A stretch of DNA of 64,000 nt from Acidithrix ferrooxidans (GTDB taxonomy: Bacteria > Actinomycetota > Acidimicrobiia > Acidimicrobiales > Acidimicrobiaceae): the NCBI RefSeq assembly GCF_000949295.1, contig NZ_JXYS01000026.1, positions 50,130 through 114,129 of the forward strand, written 5' to 3'. Positions 36,688 to 44,759 of the stretch are shown here, piece after piece (position 1 is the first letter of the stretch; every line of letters starts with the position of its first letter). The notes beneath the pieces are model-generated. The model was not told the DNA's origin and ran no database searches. It was given only the letters and a program-made list of their open reading frames with translations. The translations under genes and the position numbers were made by a program.

Positions 36688-38046
36688 CAATTCGTCCCTT
36701 ATTAAGGTTTCTTCACTTTGTTTTAGTGAATCTTTTCCCGTTGTCGCAATGATTTAGATGAGTCTCCCCGCTGCAACAATGAATAATGAGGGTTAGCCTT
36801 CTGAGAAGAGTGAAATGTTGTCGGTGAGATCCAGTTTCCGCTCCCTCGTGCTCTTCGGGTGCTCTTAAGTTAGTTCTGCGCGGTTTTATTCAGGTTTGGG
36901 ATAACCTTTCTAGCTTTCTCAATACTTGATTTGCTAGGGTTACTTCTCCAGTTGAAGTAGTTGCTTGCACTCCGGTTGTGCGAGACGGATAGTCCTTTCA
37001 GCTATGTCTTGTGAGCCGTATTTGTTTGATAGACATTTAGGGACGCAAGGTAAGTTGTGTGAATCACAGTTCCTATATAATGAATGTTCAAGGTTAGACG
37101 TAGTTTCCAGTTTGCTTTTCAATTTCATTCGACTAAGCAACGGCTACCGCGACCGCTGTTCCTTCTCGTAGGCCATATCCGTCGTTGGTATTTGTAATTT
37201 CCTATCTTCTTCCTGTTCGGAGCGATCCTCATTTAGCGATGGATCATCGATGAATATGGCCGTGACTTGTTTCAAAAGGAGGATCGGTAGTCTGTGATTT
37301 TTACATAATTCACCCCATGATTGGTTAGCGTTATCGCATTACCTCGGTGAAATCGTAATGATTATTGCGGGGATATTTCGATTTGTAATTTTTTATGTAT
37401 CGCGAAAAGATAGATTCTTCCAAATGGCTGTAGTTCGTTGGGCATTCTACTCGCATGGGGGGCACAAATAACGTTGTCCGGTCCTGTCCCACGATGCCCT
37501 GTGCTGCGTTCACGACTATCGAAGATTGCTTTCACCATCCAATGACGCGGTAATTTTTGGACCGAAAGCGCGCAGAATTTGAGTATCAAATTTGGTTGGT
37601 CCGGTTCATGGATGTACTGAGACTTTGAGTTACTCCAAGATGGACAAGGTTCATGGCTTGGGTTGAAACTTCCATTTAGAAGAGATCAATGTGACATTAG
37701 GTGCAATATTTATCTTTGGAATACGTTGATTCTTCCTTTGGAGAGAGCCGTTGGCAATTTTATCTATGGCTGGAAGAGATAAAATTACGTAGAAATTTAG
37801 TGGACTCGCCCGCATGTAGTCCATGGATAAGCTTTTAAGGTTCTATATCCTTAATTGTTTTTGGTGTTTGCCTGGACCCGGTAGTAAATGATAACTTCAA
37901 ATCTAAATTGATTCTCACACGTCGTTCACTGTCTCTTACTGTTAGGGCGAGCATAATGAGAGTGGCTAGGAAATTTGCCAATCGAATCTTTTGAGGATCG
38001 ATTCGTCTTTGTGACCTAGACCCCTGTGTGGATAGAGGTTTGATAA
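36688..38046. other. Gene-poor 1.36-kb stretch after tRNA-Arg
   Basis: Only short frames without motifs or ribosome sites on both strands. Base composition is similar to the core intergenic DNA. No repeats of note. The last 60 bp probably contain the promoter of the PepSY-like gene. Confidence 0.45.
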
Positions 38047-38943
38047 ATGAAAGATATGAAAAACGGACAAGCGCCCAGAGCGCACGGCTTTAATCGGCTT
38101 GGAAGCTCCATGAAGCGACGGCCATTTGTTTTTCTAGTAGGTGGAGCTGCTTTAGGAGCAGTTGGCCTTTTTGCGGGACCAACCATTGGGATACAGCTCG
38201 CTTCTTCGACAGCTACAACTGTCGGAACTTCTTCGCTAACTCCCAATGTCGCCGCCGACCAAGCTGCAACTAACTGGGCTAATACCAATGCCCCTGGGAC
38301 AGGGCAGGTCGTTATTGTAAAGACCGAGTCAGATACCGAAGGGGCATTAAACACACCGGTCTTTGATGTGAAATTGATTGCGGCCAACGCAAACACATAT
38401 TCAATTACCGTTCAGGCATCCAACGATGCTATATTGTCGGCGCATCTGGCTGAAAATTCGATATCGCCAACTAGCTCTACAGTTGCGCCAACTAGCTCTA
38501 CAGTTGCGCCAACTAGCTCTACAGTTGCGCCAACTAGCTCTACAGTTGCGCCAACTAGCTCTACAGTTGCGCCAACTAGCTCTACAGTTGCGCCAACTAG
38601 CTCTACAGTTGCGCCAACTAGCTCTACAGTTGCGCCAACTAGCTCTACAGTTGCGCCAAGTTTGCTATCTACAATTTCGGGAGCGGACCAGGCAGCGACA
38701 AGTTGGGTAAATGCTAACGCACCAGGTGCAGGATCTGTTCAAATTATAAAAACTGAGCCGGATACCGAAGGCTCATCGCATATACCTGTTTTTGATGTCA
38801 ATGTAATTGGTGGGAATGGGCACGAATATGCCGTTACCGTAGCACAAGCCAATGATGCTGTGATCAACGCACATCTCACAGAGAGTCAACCTAAGGTTTT
38901 GACATCTGTAGATAAGAGCAAGACCTCTAGTAGTGATCACTGA
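38047..38943 (+). CDS. Secreted/anchored protein with two PepSY-like repeats and a T-S-S-T-V-A-P linker
   Basis: 298-aa exported protein. A basic N-terminus (K-R-R-P at residue 24) and a hydrophobic stretch (F-V-F-L-V-G-G-A-A-L-G-A-V-G-L-F-A-G) form a signal or anchor. Two homologous units follow, residues ~80-138 and ~217-275, each with D-Q-A-A-T-x-W, an acidic D-T-E-G and P-V-F-D-V; the layout resembles PepSY domains (V-x-V-x-x-x-E-x-D-T-E-G-x-x-x-P-V-F-x-V). They are joined by nine T-S-S-T-V-A-P repeats, a stalk-like, Thr/Ser-rich linker that may be glycosylated. Start ATG 38047; a terminator follows the gene. Function unknown. Confidence 0.75.
   Translation: MKDMKNGQAPRAHGFNRLGSSMKRRPFVFLVGGAALGAVGLFAGPTIGIQLASSTATTVGTSSLTPNVAADQAATNWANTNAPGTGQVVIVKTESDTEGALNTPVFDVKLIAANANTYSITVQASNDAILSAHLAENSISPTSSTVAPTSSTVAPTSSTVAPTSSTVAPTSSTVAPTSSTVAPTSSTVAPTSSTVAPTSSTVAPSLLSTISGADQAATSWVNANAPGAGSVQIIKTEPDTEGSSHIPVFDVNVIGGNGHEYAVTVAQANDAVINAHLTESQPKVLTSVDKSKTSSSDH
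38467..38655 (+). repeat. 21-bp tandem repeat, nine identical units
   Basis: The unit ccaactagctctacagttgcg is repeated nine times with no base change I can find. It codes the P-T-S-S-T-V-A linker of the PepSY-like protein. Identity at silent positions indicates recent expansion. Confidence 0.95.
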
Positions 38944-39018
38944 TTATTTTGGTTCCATGACTGAATCAAAGCGTTATCCTTGCGGGGCAGAGCTTTAGCT
39001 AGACAATTCAAGTGGACT

Positions 39019-39066
39019 AAGAGAGCCCAAGGACCGGTCGTGATCGGTTCCTTGAGCTCTCTTTTT
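39019..39066 (+). terminator. Terminator after the PepSY-like gene
   Basis: AAGAGAGC...CAAGGACCG pairs with CGGTTCCTTG...GCTCTCTT, a long imperfect stem, followed by TTTTTT at the 3' side. It lies 75 bp after the stop codon. Confidence 0.85.
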
Positions 39067-39178
39067 TAACAGAGGATATATTCGGAGCCTCTGTTTCGTG
39101 GCGTGACCGTGGCAAAGAAGCTCATCTGAAGGTCGATTCGAGGTCTCAGAAAATTCGATCAAAGTATTTTAAGACGAT

Positions 39179-39246
39179 GCTCTTCGAAGATGATCGGCGA
39201 AGTAAATGGTGCGGATAAAAGCACAATCTGGCGAACCCTGAGGTGA
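39179..39246 (+). pseudogene. Decayed copy of the small HTH gene
   Basis: This 65-bp stretch aligns without gaps to bases 40,655-40,719 of the intact HTH gene downstream (about three quarters identical by hand). It still reads S-S-K-M-I-G-E in the same frame, then S-T-I-W-R-T-L-R and TGA. Only the end of the second helix-turn-helix is left. Confidence 0.7.
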
Positions 39247-39781
39247 CAAACCTTGAAGATGAGTGATAATCTTGTATGAAGCCGTTAGTATAAAATCCGG
39301 AATCCTTGGCGAATGAGAAGAATTGTTCGGAAGCCGCAAGTGGGCTTCATCGTGAATAACGTATGATTGTGGATAAAGTAGGAATCTACTCAAATCTTAA
39401 GTCAAATCTGCCCGATGAACTGGGGTTAATCTTTGGCATGAGCGATTCTAGGCTCTAAAATCGCGTACGGCGTCACCAGCAATTGTGACCACGTTTCTGC
39501 AGAATTACCACCGTTTGCCAAAGATAGAACGTCGTCTAACCCAGTTGGATCCGGTCTGGGTGATTGCTTATGTAGAAAATTACGCGATCAAAAAACATTC
39601 GTCGCTAATTTTCACCTCGACTTTCTGCCACCGACCACCTCGACATATTTGCGTAGTGCGTCGATCTGCAGGCGTTTGATGTCGCCATGGTCGATCGGTG
39701 AGACGCGATATGGGCAATCCCAGAAGCCTCACGTAGCTCGCGAGGATACGACCGGACTTCCTCTAGCATTCGTTTTTGTGA

Positions 39782-39813
39782 GCGTCCCGTCAACCGCAAG
39801 GTTGACGGGACGC
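39782..39813. promoter_or_regulatory. Perfect 14-bp hairpin with GCAA tetraloop
   Basis: GCGTCCCGTCAACC pairs with GGTTGACGGGACGC around GCAA (a GNRA-type loop in RNA on this strand). No U-run follows on either side and there is no neighbouring gene, so it is not a plain terminator. It could be a relic of a mobile-element end or a structured RNA. Confidence 0.55.
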
Positions 39814-40272
39814 CTTGCGGGTAGGTTTTGCAAACTGATATCACCTCTTCCAACTTCTCGATTTATCTCCCGCCACAAGTAGAACTATATGTCTTTTGAG
39901 CTTGAAGCCGAAGAGAATCCTCAACTCGCAAATGATCCCTAGAGTCCGGCCTTACCTCTCGCATGCCCTTTTGATATGGTGTTTTTACGGTATCGACCAA
40001 TGGGCTTTCAAGCTTTTGGTCTCGACCACACAGTAGCAATCACCGGTTTTCAAATGTTCCATTCAAGGTAGTTGAGCCAGGATCTCACGAATTTGAGATT
40101 CACTTCCCAGATGTGGTTAGTCCGCAACGTATAGGGTTTAGAAGCCAAGGGTTTTTAGGATTTGTCAAATAAAGTGGCGCTTCTGTGAAGATTCGATAGC
40201 AACCGTTAGGCGCGATACTCGTCCCTCCCTAGGAGCTAATAAGTTTAGGTATGAGCGCGAGCAGAAATAGAG

Positions 40273-40779
40273 ATGGCGCGTCTAACAGGGGGAATGTTTT
40301 TAGTTAGATTACGAGTGGAGGTGATAAGAGGTCTTTCCAACCCACTTCACCCTAGTCAGAAGCTAATTATGGAATGGAAAACAAGAGAAGAGAGTCACCA
40401 AGGATCTTCAAATGGGAAAATCCATGTCAAAGAGTACGTACCCAAACAGAGCCAGACTCGCCTAGATCCGAAACAAATCAATGATCTTGTTGTTGCCTAC
40501 CAATCAGGAAATACCATCAAAGAACTCGCTGTCCAGTTCCAAATCTACCATACAACTGTATCAAAGATACTTGAACGACGTGGGGTTCCAAAACGGTATC
40601 GTCCACTCGCTCCTGAACAGATAGAATACGCGATCAAGGCTTATCAGGCTGGAAGCTCTTCCAAGATGATTGGTGATTTGCTCGGAGTGGATGCGAGCAC
40701 AATCTGGCGAACACTAAGGCGAGAAGGTGTGAACATGAGAGATTGTCACGGGAGAGACGTAACTCGAAGTAATCGTTGA
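40273..40779 (+). CDS. Small protein with two Hin/resolvase-type helix-turn-helix domains (copy 1)
   Basis: 168 aa. The first HTH (about residues 65-105: L-D-P-K-Q-I-N-D-L-V-V-A-Y-Q-S-G-N-T-I then H-T-T-V-S-K-I-L-E-R-R-G-V) and the second (about 112-155, ending S-T-I-W-R-T-L-R-R-E-G-V) both look like the C-terminal DNA-binding domain of serine recombinases, but no catalytic domain is present. The first 60 residues are not conserved, so the true start may be ATG 40369. Two related genes occur at 43,302 and 59,559, each beside a defence-type gene. Possible roles are a regulator or a recombinase accessory factor; neither is proven. Confidence 0.72.
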   Translation: MARLTGGMFLVRLRVEVIRGLSNPLHPSQKLIMEWKTREESHQGSSNGKIHVKEYVPKQSQTRLDPKQINDLVVAYQSGNTIKELAVQFQIYHTTVSKILERRGVPKRYRPLAPEQIEYAIKAYQAGSSSKMIGDLLGVDASTIWRTLRREGVNMRDCHGRDVTRSNR

Positions 40780-40815
40780 CATCTTTATTAATATCGACTA
40801 GTTATTTAGAGTATG

Positions 40816-40850
40816 AAATGGGGACTGCGGATGCGGGCCCCATTTTTATT
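40816..40850. terminator. Probable bidirectional terminator
   Basis: AAATGGGG (40,816) pairs with CCCCATTT (40,838) and is followed by TTATTT. It sits between two convergent genes, the HTH gene and the DUF3800 gene. Confidence 0.55.
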
Positions 40851-40855
40851 TCAGT

Positions 40856-41584
40856 CTATTTTCTTGGCAAAATTGTGATACCGATATTCTCCCAGCGTCC
40901 ATTTATATTTCTAACTTTTGAAAAGACACTGTCATAACTTAATTGATGCCCAGCTCGTTCCGGCTTATTTAAGTAATGTCGAGCAATTGGCGAAGCTACC
41001 ATATCAGCTATTTGCAGACCTGCTATATTGTCAGATTTTTGCCGAAATTGAATAGCACTGTCAAGTTTCAATTTAATCTCAGCGGGCTGAACCTTGTTAG
41101 TGCCTTCAACTCTGGCGGCGAGGTAAGCAATCTCTAGCTGATTATCTAAAACGCTATTTCTGCTCTCGGCTACAATGCATTCTTTTTGATTATCTGAAAG
41201 ATCAAACACCAAACGGTTCACCAAATTATCAAAACTAAGAAGATACGAATCTTTGGCTTCGAGTCCATAATTGGCAAAATATTTGCTTTTCATAATGACA
41301 CAGGCCACAATGCTGATCTTGCTACGTTTCAGAAAAACCTCAAAATCCTGATAGAACGCATGGCGAAAGTCACTGTCTAAAAATCTCATGTAAAGGTCGC
41401 TATGGGCGCTTTGCGGATGAGTCATCTCCTGAGCGTGGAACACAATATCTTCGGTATCAAAATGCTGCTTCTTGAAAGTATTCAGAGCAACTGATAACTC
41501 CCCATCATGGTATTCCACCTGAAAGCACAATTCTGGGATTAGACATTGTCGTTCATCCAGGACATCCCGTAGCATGGATAACAA
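40856..41584 (-). CDS. DUF3800-family protein, N-terminus short or degenerate
   Basis: DUF3800 proteins have an RNase H-like fold and are common in defence and mobile regions. The body matches: F-K-K-Q-H-F-D-T-E-D-I-V-F-H-A-Q-E-M (D/E and H near residue 45), the middle region F-L-K-R-S-K-I-S-I-V-A-C-V-I, V-A-E-S-R-N-S, and the C-terminal L-Q-I-A-D-M-V-A-S-P-I with the conserved Q-x-A-D. The usual N-terminal strand with D-E-S-G is missing; only L-D-E-R is seen at residues 9-12, so the protein is either truncated, frameshifted or divergent. Start ATG 41584 (or TTG 12 bp upstream). It is divergent from the HEPN-motif gene, 45 bp apart. Confidence 0.7.
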   Translation of the reverse strand: MLSMLRDVLDERQCLIPELCFQVEYHDGELSVALNTFKKQHFDTEDIVFHAQEMTHPQSAHSDLYMRFLDSDFRHAFYQDFEVFLKRSKISIVACVIMKSKYFANYGLEAKDSYLLSFDNLVNRLVFDLSDNQKECIVAESRNSVLDNQLEIAYLAARVEGTNKVQPAEIKLKLDSAIQFRQKSDNIAGLQIADMVASPIARHYLNKPERAGHQLSYDSVFSKVRNINGRWENIGITILPRK

Positions 41585-41629
41585 GATCGCACTCGTTTAG
41601 CTTTCAAATGCGATAATATCTCGATAAGA

Positions 41630-42283
41630 ATGCTTGATCCTAAACCTCACATGCAGCACCTTGATATCCTCATACAGGACTTTCAGAAGCTTTTCTGGCT
41701 CGACGAGAATGGTCACGAGCAATTTATATGGGAGATGGCGGAAACTCTGTTAGTACGACTTCAGGCGGCAATAGAACGTATTGCTCCAACTGACTCTCCT
41801 TATCGGCGAAATGCCGACAATATTGATCCAGATTCTTACTTAGTAAGTCGGGTAAGAACTCTCTACGCAGTCGCACTTGCAATTCATGAAGATATGAAGA
41901 CTGGATGGTTCGAGTCGATTGAAGCGCTTGCACACGGCGATACCTTCCATGATTTTCTTTCGCAATCAGAAGAGCTCCTCAACAAATCGTTCACAAGTGC
42001 GGCTGCCGTCATAGCTGGCTGTGCACTCGAAACTCATCTTCGTCAGCTTTGTGAAAAGGAAAGCATACCGATAGTCAACTCAGACGGCAGACGGATAAAA
42101 GCCGAACTCATGCGAACCAGCCTTTACTCAAAATCCATCATAAAAAGTTACGAAGCTAAACAAGTTGCGGCCTGGCTAATTCGCAACGACGCAGCACATG
42201 GTGAGGACAGCACATTTGATCGTTCCGCAGTCAGCTCAATGATAGTGGGGATCGGAGCTTTCATTGAAAGATATCCCGCTTAA
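41630..42283 (+). CDS. HEPN-motif protein of unknown family
   Basis: 217-aa mostly helical protein. Residues 185-190 read R-N-D-A-A-H followed by G-E, the R-x(4-6)-H motif of HEPN ribonucleases, with N directly after R as in active members. The motif lies near the C-terminus, after C-A-L-E-T-H-L-R-Q-L, which resembles proteins annotated as DUF4145-like. HEPN proteins are common RNase effectors in toxin and abortive-infection systems. It starts 45 bp from the divergent DUF3800 gene, so the two may share a control region and act together. No domain beyond HEPN can be assigned. Confidence 0.65.
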   Translation: MLDPKPHMQHLDILIQDFQKLFWLDENGHEQFIWEMAETLLVRLQAAIERIAPTDSPYRRNADNIDPDSYLVSRVRTLYAVALAIHEDMKTGWFESIEALAHGDTFHDFLSQSEELLNKSFTSAAAVIAGCALETHLRQLCEKESIPIVNSDGRRIKAELMRTSLYSKSIIKSYEAKQVAAWLIRNDAAHGEDSTFDRSAVSSMIVGIGAFIERYPA

Positions 42284-42452
42284 TCGTGGTATCCCGATCA
42301 ACCTCGGGCTGTAACGGTTGGAGTGGACCCCGGATTCCTGACAGCTCTAGAATCGGAGAGGAACCCGTTTACACTCACACGACTGTGGTCTAATAAACAG
42401 GGGCCATATCAGGCTGTGCAAAGGATTGGGTCCACCAGAAAAGGAAACACAC

Positions 42453-43286
42453 ATGGATAAATATCCAGACATGCTCTACCACTACACAACCGCGAGCGGC
42501 CTAATTGGGATCATCCAATCTGGTCAACTTTGGGCTACTCACCGACAGTTTCTTAATGATAGCTCCGAAGTATCACGCGGCGACCATATCCTAGAAGAAC
42601 ACGAGTCAGATGTCCGCACCTTAGTAAAGGAAAAATGGCCTGACTCAGACCGAGCGGTAGAAATTGGAGAGGAGTGGATCAAGCGAGTAAAAGATTTCCA
42701 TCAGATAGCCGGACCATTCCCTTGGTTCGTCGCCAGCCTGTGTAGTAAACCTGATCTACTCACACAATGGATTACATATGGTCATGAAAGCGGTTACTGC
42801 GTAGGAATTTCAATAGACGGGCTAAAGCCAGCATCGGGGATTCTCAGATCGGTCATTTACAAGCATGAAGCTCAACTAAAGAAGTTGAGGTCTTTGGCGG
42901 CCAAATTTCTATCGGGCAAGATCGAAAATTCGCAGTTCCAGAACGAAACTCCGGACGAATCCGAATTTGACAATCTGATCACCAAAGCAATTGGTGAACT
43001 AGTTAGCTTCAAAAATGCTGCATTTAGCAACGAAAATGAATGGCGGATTGCTAAATGGGCAGACAAGCCGGACCAGATCGATTTCCGATCAACACCAAGA
43101 CTCGGCGTGATTCCCTACACAACGATCGAATTAGGAAAAAGAGATAAAAGCAGGATTCGCGAAATATGGATTGGCCCGACGAATCTGGGCGATGAAGCCG
43201 AGCGTGCGATAGAGCTACTTCTTGACTCGCAAGGGTTGCGAGAGAATGCCAAAATCCTCAAATCCAAGATTCCGCTTCGGTGGTGA
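42453..43286 (+). CDS. DUF2971 family protein
   Basis: 277-aa protein with the DUF2971 pattern: L-Y-H-Y-T-T-A-S-G-L-I-G-I-I at the start, Q-L-W-A-T-H-R-Q-F-L-N-D-S-S-E, then Q-W-I-T-Y-G-H-E-S-G-Y-C-V-G-I-S-I, and a later E-N-E-W-R-I-A-K. The function of the family is not established; it occurs often in defence islands. I start at ATG 42453 (M-D-K-Y-P), preceded by aaaggaaac; an upstream in-frame start at 42,426 is less likely. A small HTH gene follows after 15 bp, so the two probably form one transcript. Confidence 0.75.
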   Translation: MDKYPDMLYHYTTASGLIGIIQSGQLWATHRQFLNDSSEVSRGDHILEEHESDVRTLVKEKWPDSDRAVEIGEEWIKRVKDFHQIAGPFPWFVASLCSKPDLLTQWITYGHESGYCVGISIDGLKPASGILRSVIYKHEAQLKKLRSLAAKFLSGKIENSQFQNETPDESEFDNLITKAIGELVSFKNAAFSNENEWRIAKWADKPDQIDFRSTPRLGVIPYTTIELGKRDKSRIREIWIGPTNLGDEAERAIELLLDSQGLRENAKILKSKIPLRW

Positions 43287-43301
43287 TGGCTGGATAAACA
43301 A

Positions 43302-43709
43302 ATGAGGCGACAAACTCCTCGAATCACGGCGAGAGCACTTCGAAAAGATGCACATGAATTTTGGATTTTTGTTACATTAATCCTAACACGCATTGGCTAT
43401 ATCTCCTCTGACCTGGTGGAACTATCAGAGGCTAATGCAGAAAAATGGATCCTCATAACGAGCCTATTATCAACAGATTCACAACTATTGGCACCTGACT
43501 ATCAGCCCACTCTAGGCGCGGACTACAAGACAGCCTTCGAGATCCGACAACGTCAGAAACGACTAACATGTGCGGACGTTGATAAAGTTGTGACTGCCTA
43601 CGTCGGAGGATCCACCACCTATGAAATTGCGCGCCAATTTGGCGTCCATCGGTACACGGTAAGCCAGCATCTCAAGGGACGAGGCATCAAGTTGGGTCAG
43701 CGGAGCTAA
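43302..43709 (+). CDS. Small protein with a Hin/resolvase-type helix-turn-helix (copy 2)
   Basis: 135 aa. Residues ~85-130 (R-L-T-C-A-D-V-D-K-V-V, G-G-S-T-T-Y-E-I-A-R-Q-F-G-V-H-R-Y-T-V-S-Q-H-L) are a recombinase-type HTH closely similar to the first HTH of the genes at 40.3 and 59.6 kb; here only one HTH is present. The N-terminal 80 residues are helical and unlike those of the other copies. It follows the DUF2971 gene by 15 bp. Confidence 0.68.
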   Translation: MRRQTPRITARALRKDAHEFWIFVTLILTRIGYISSDLVELSEANAEKWILITSLLSTDSQLLAPDYQPTLGADYKTAFEIRQRQKRLTCADVDKVVTAYVGGSTTYEIARQFGVHRYTVSQHLKGRGIKLGQRS

Positions 43710-43722
43710 TCTCGGCGCAATT

Positions 43723-44598
43723 CTACGCAAGACACTGGACACTCCGTAGAATGCCACAAAGCAAGATGACGGAGTCTGCTACAATAGCCGTCTCGTTCAC
43801 ATCAGGATTCGTCGAATGCTTTACCTCGTGAGCAAACGCCGTTGCCTTCTTGGCAAGCCCACGCAAATTCTCATTAACCCTACCCGGCAGTGCATCCTCA
43901 ATAAACCGGGCAATGCGTAGATCAGTTTTGTCATAAGAAAGTGCTTCCTCGCCTATCCGAACATGGACACTCGGGTCGTATACGGAATCTGCTAGAGCCC
44001 CGATAACACGTACGCATTGAAGACCTATGGCCGCATAGTTTTGTGGTGTCGTCGCACTGGCAAACGCTCGACGAAGCTCTCGCAACTCTTCGTCTACAGT
44101 TGGCCACCCTGTTGTTGCTTCATTACGGATTGAAGACGTGGGACCAGCAGGCGTTTCAACATCAAGTTGAGCAAGAAACTCATGGATTGGGTCAAAGATC
44201 TGGGACAAAATAGCTCGCCTAGCAGCCCAACTACCGGAGCAGCCATTTCTCAACCAGTATGCCTTAAAGCTACTGTAATCATGGAAGGGAATGTCAACTA
44301 TGACTCTGAGCCGGTTAAGGACAGCCTTAAGTACTCGTATAGCGACTTTAATTTCATCCTGCTGGACTGATACGATCCCGTCCGTCCCACACGAGATAAG
44401 ATTTTCGTGAACCAGATTAGCAAGCGGTATTGCCACCTCAACGTCGGATATTCCATCCCCGGGTCCACTGAGGAATGAACGTACAAAGTCTTCTTTAAAA
44501 GCACCTCTACCTGTTAGATCACCTGTCCAATCTGGCTTGTCCTCAAAAAAGTCATCGATACGCATTGCTACCATATTACTAACGTCACACATGGCCAT
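43723..44598 (-). CDS. Unknown protein beside the CBASS-like genes
   Basis: About 290 aa, mostly helical, no TM segment. The middle is polar; the C-terminus (N-L-R-G-L-A-K-K-A-T-A-F-A-H-E-V-K-H, then a hydrophobic helix) is like the C-terminal helical region of proteins annotated as abortive-infection-type in actinobacteria, though I cannot name a family. The start is uncertain (ATG 44,598, ATG 44,574, or TTG 44,622). It lies 160 bp downstream of the nucleotidyltransferase on the same strand and may belong to that operon. Confidence 0.6.
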   Translation of the reverse strand: MAMCDVSNMVAMRIDDFFEDKPDWTGDLTGRGAFKEDFVRSFLSGPGDGISDVEVAIPLANLVHENLISCGTDGIVSVQQDEIKVAIRVLKAVLNRLRVIVDIPFHDYSSFKAYWLRNGCSGSWAARRAILSQIFDPIHEFLAQLDVETPAGPTSSIRNEATTGWPTVDEELRELRRAFASATTPQNYAAIGLQCVRVIGALADSVYDPSVHVRIGEEALSYDKTDLRIARFIEDALPGRVNENLRGLAKKATAFAHEVKHSTNPDVNETAIVADSVILLCGILRSVQCLA

Positions 44599-44759
44599 GC
44601 GAGCAAACAAGTACGAATGCAACGATGGACTAATTTACAATCGGTACGTCCCGAGTTCCCTTATGCAGTAGGCGACGGGCAAATTCGCATTCCCGTGCTC
44701 TCGCACAAGCACTCCTTCATCAGACGTCTGCCAGCATCCAAATAACAATGCCCGACGCG

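Larger units (their letters stand above)
39068..40272. other. Gene-poor region with HTH remnant and hairpin
   Basis: Apart from the HTH-gene remnant near 39.2 kb and the GCAA-loop hairpin near 39.8 kb, I see only short unsupported frames. It looks like decayed DNA between the PepSY-like gene and the defence-type island. Confidence 0.5.

Noticed and set aside
38378..38710. Plus-strand frame with nine R-Q-L-A-L-Q-L units.
   Set aside because: Shadow of the 21-bp repeat in the PepSY-like gene; the other frame has the signal peptide and conserved domains.
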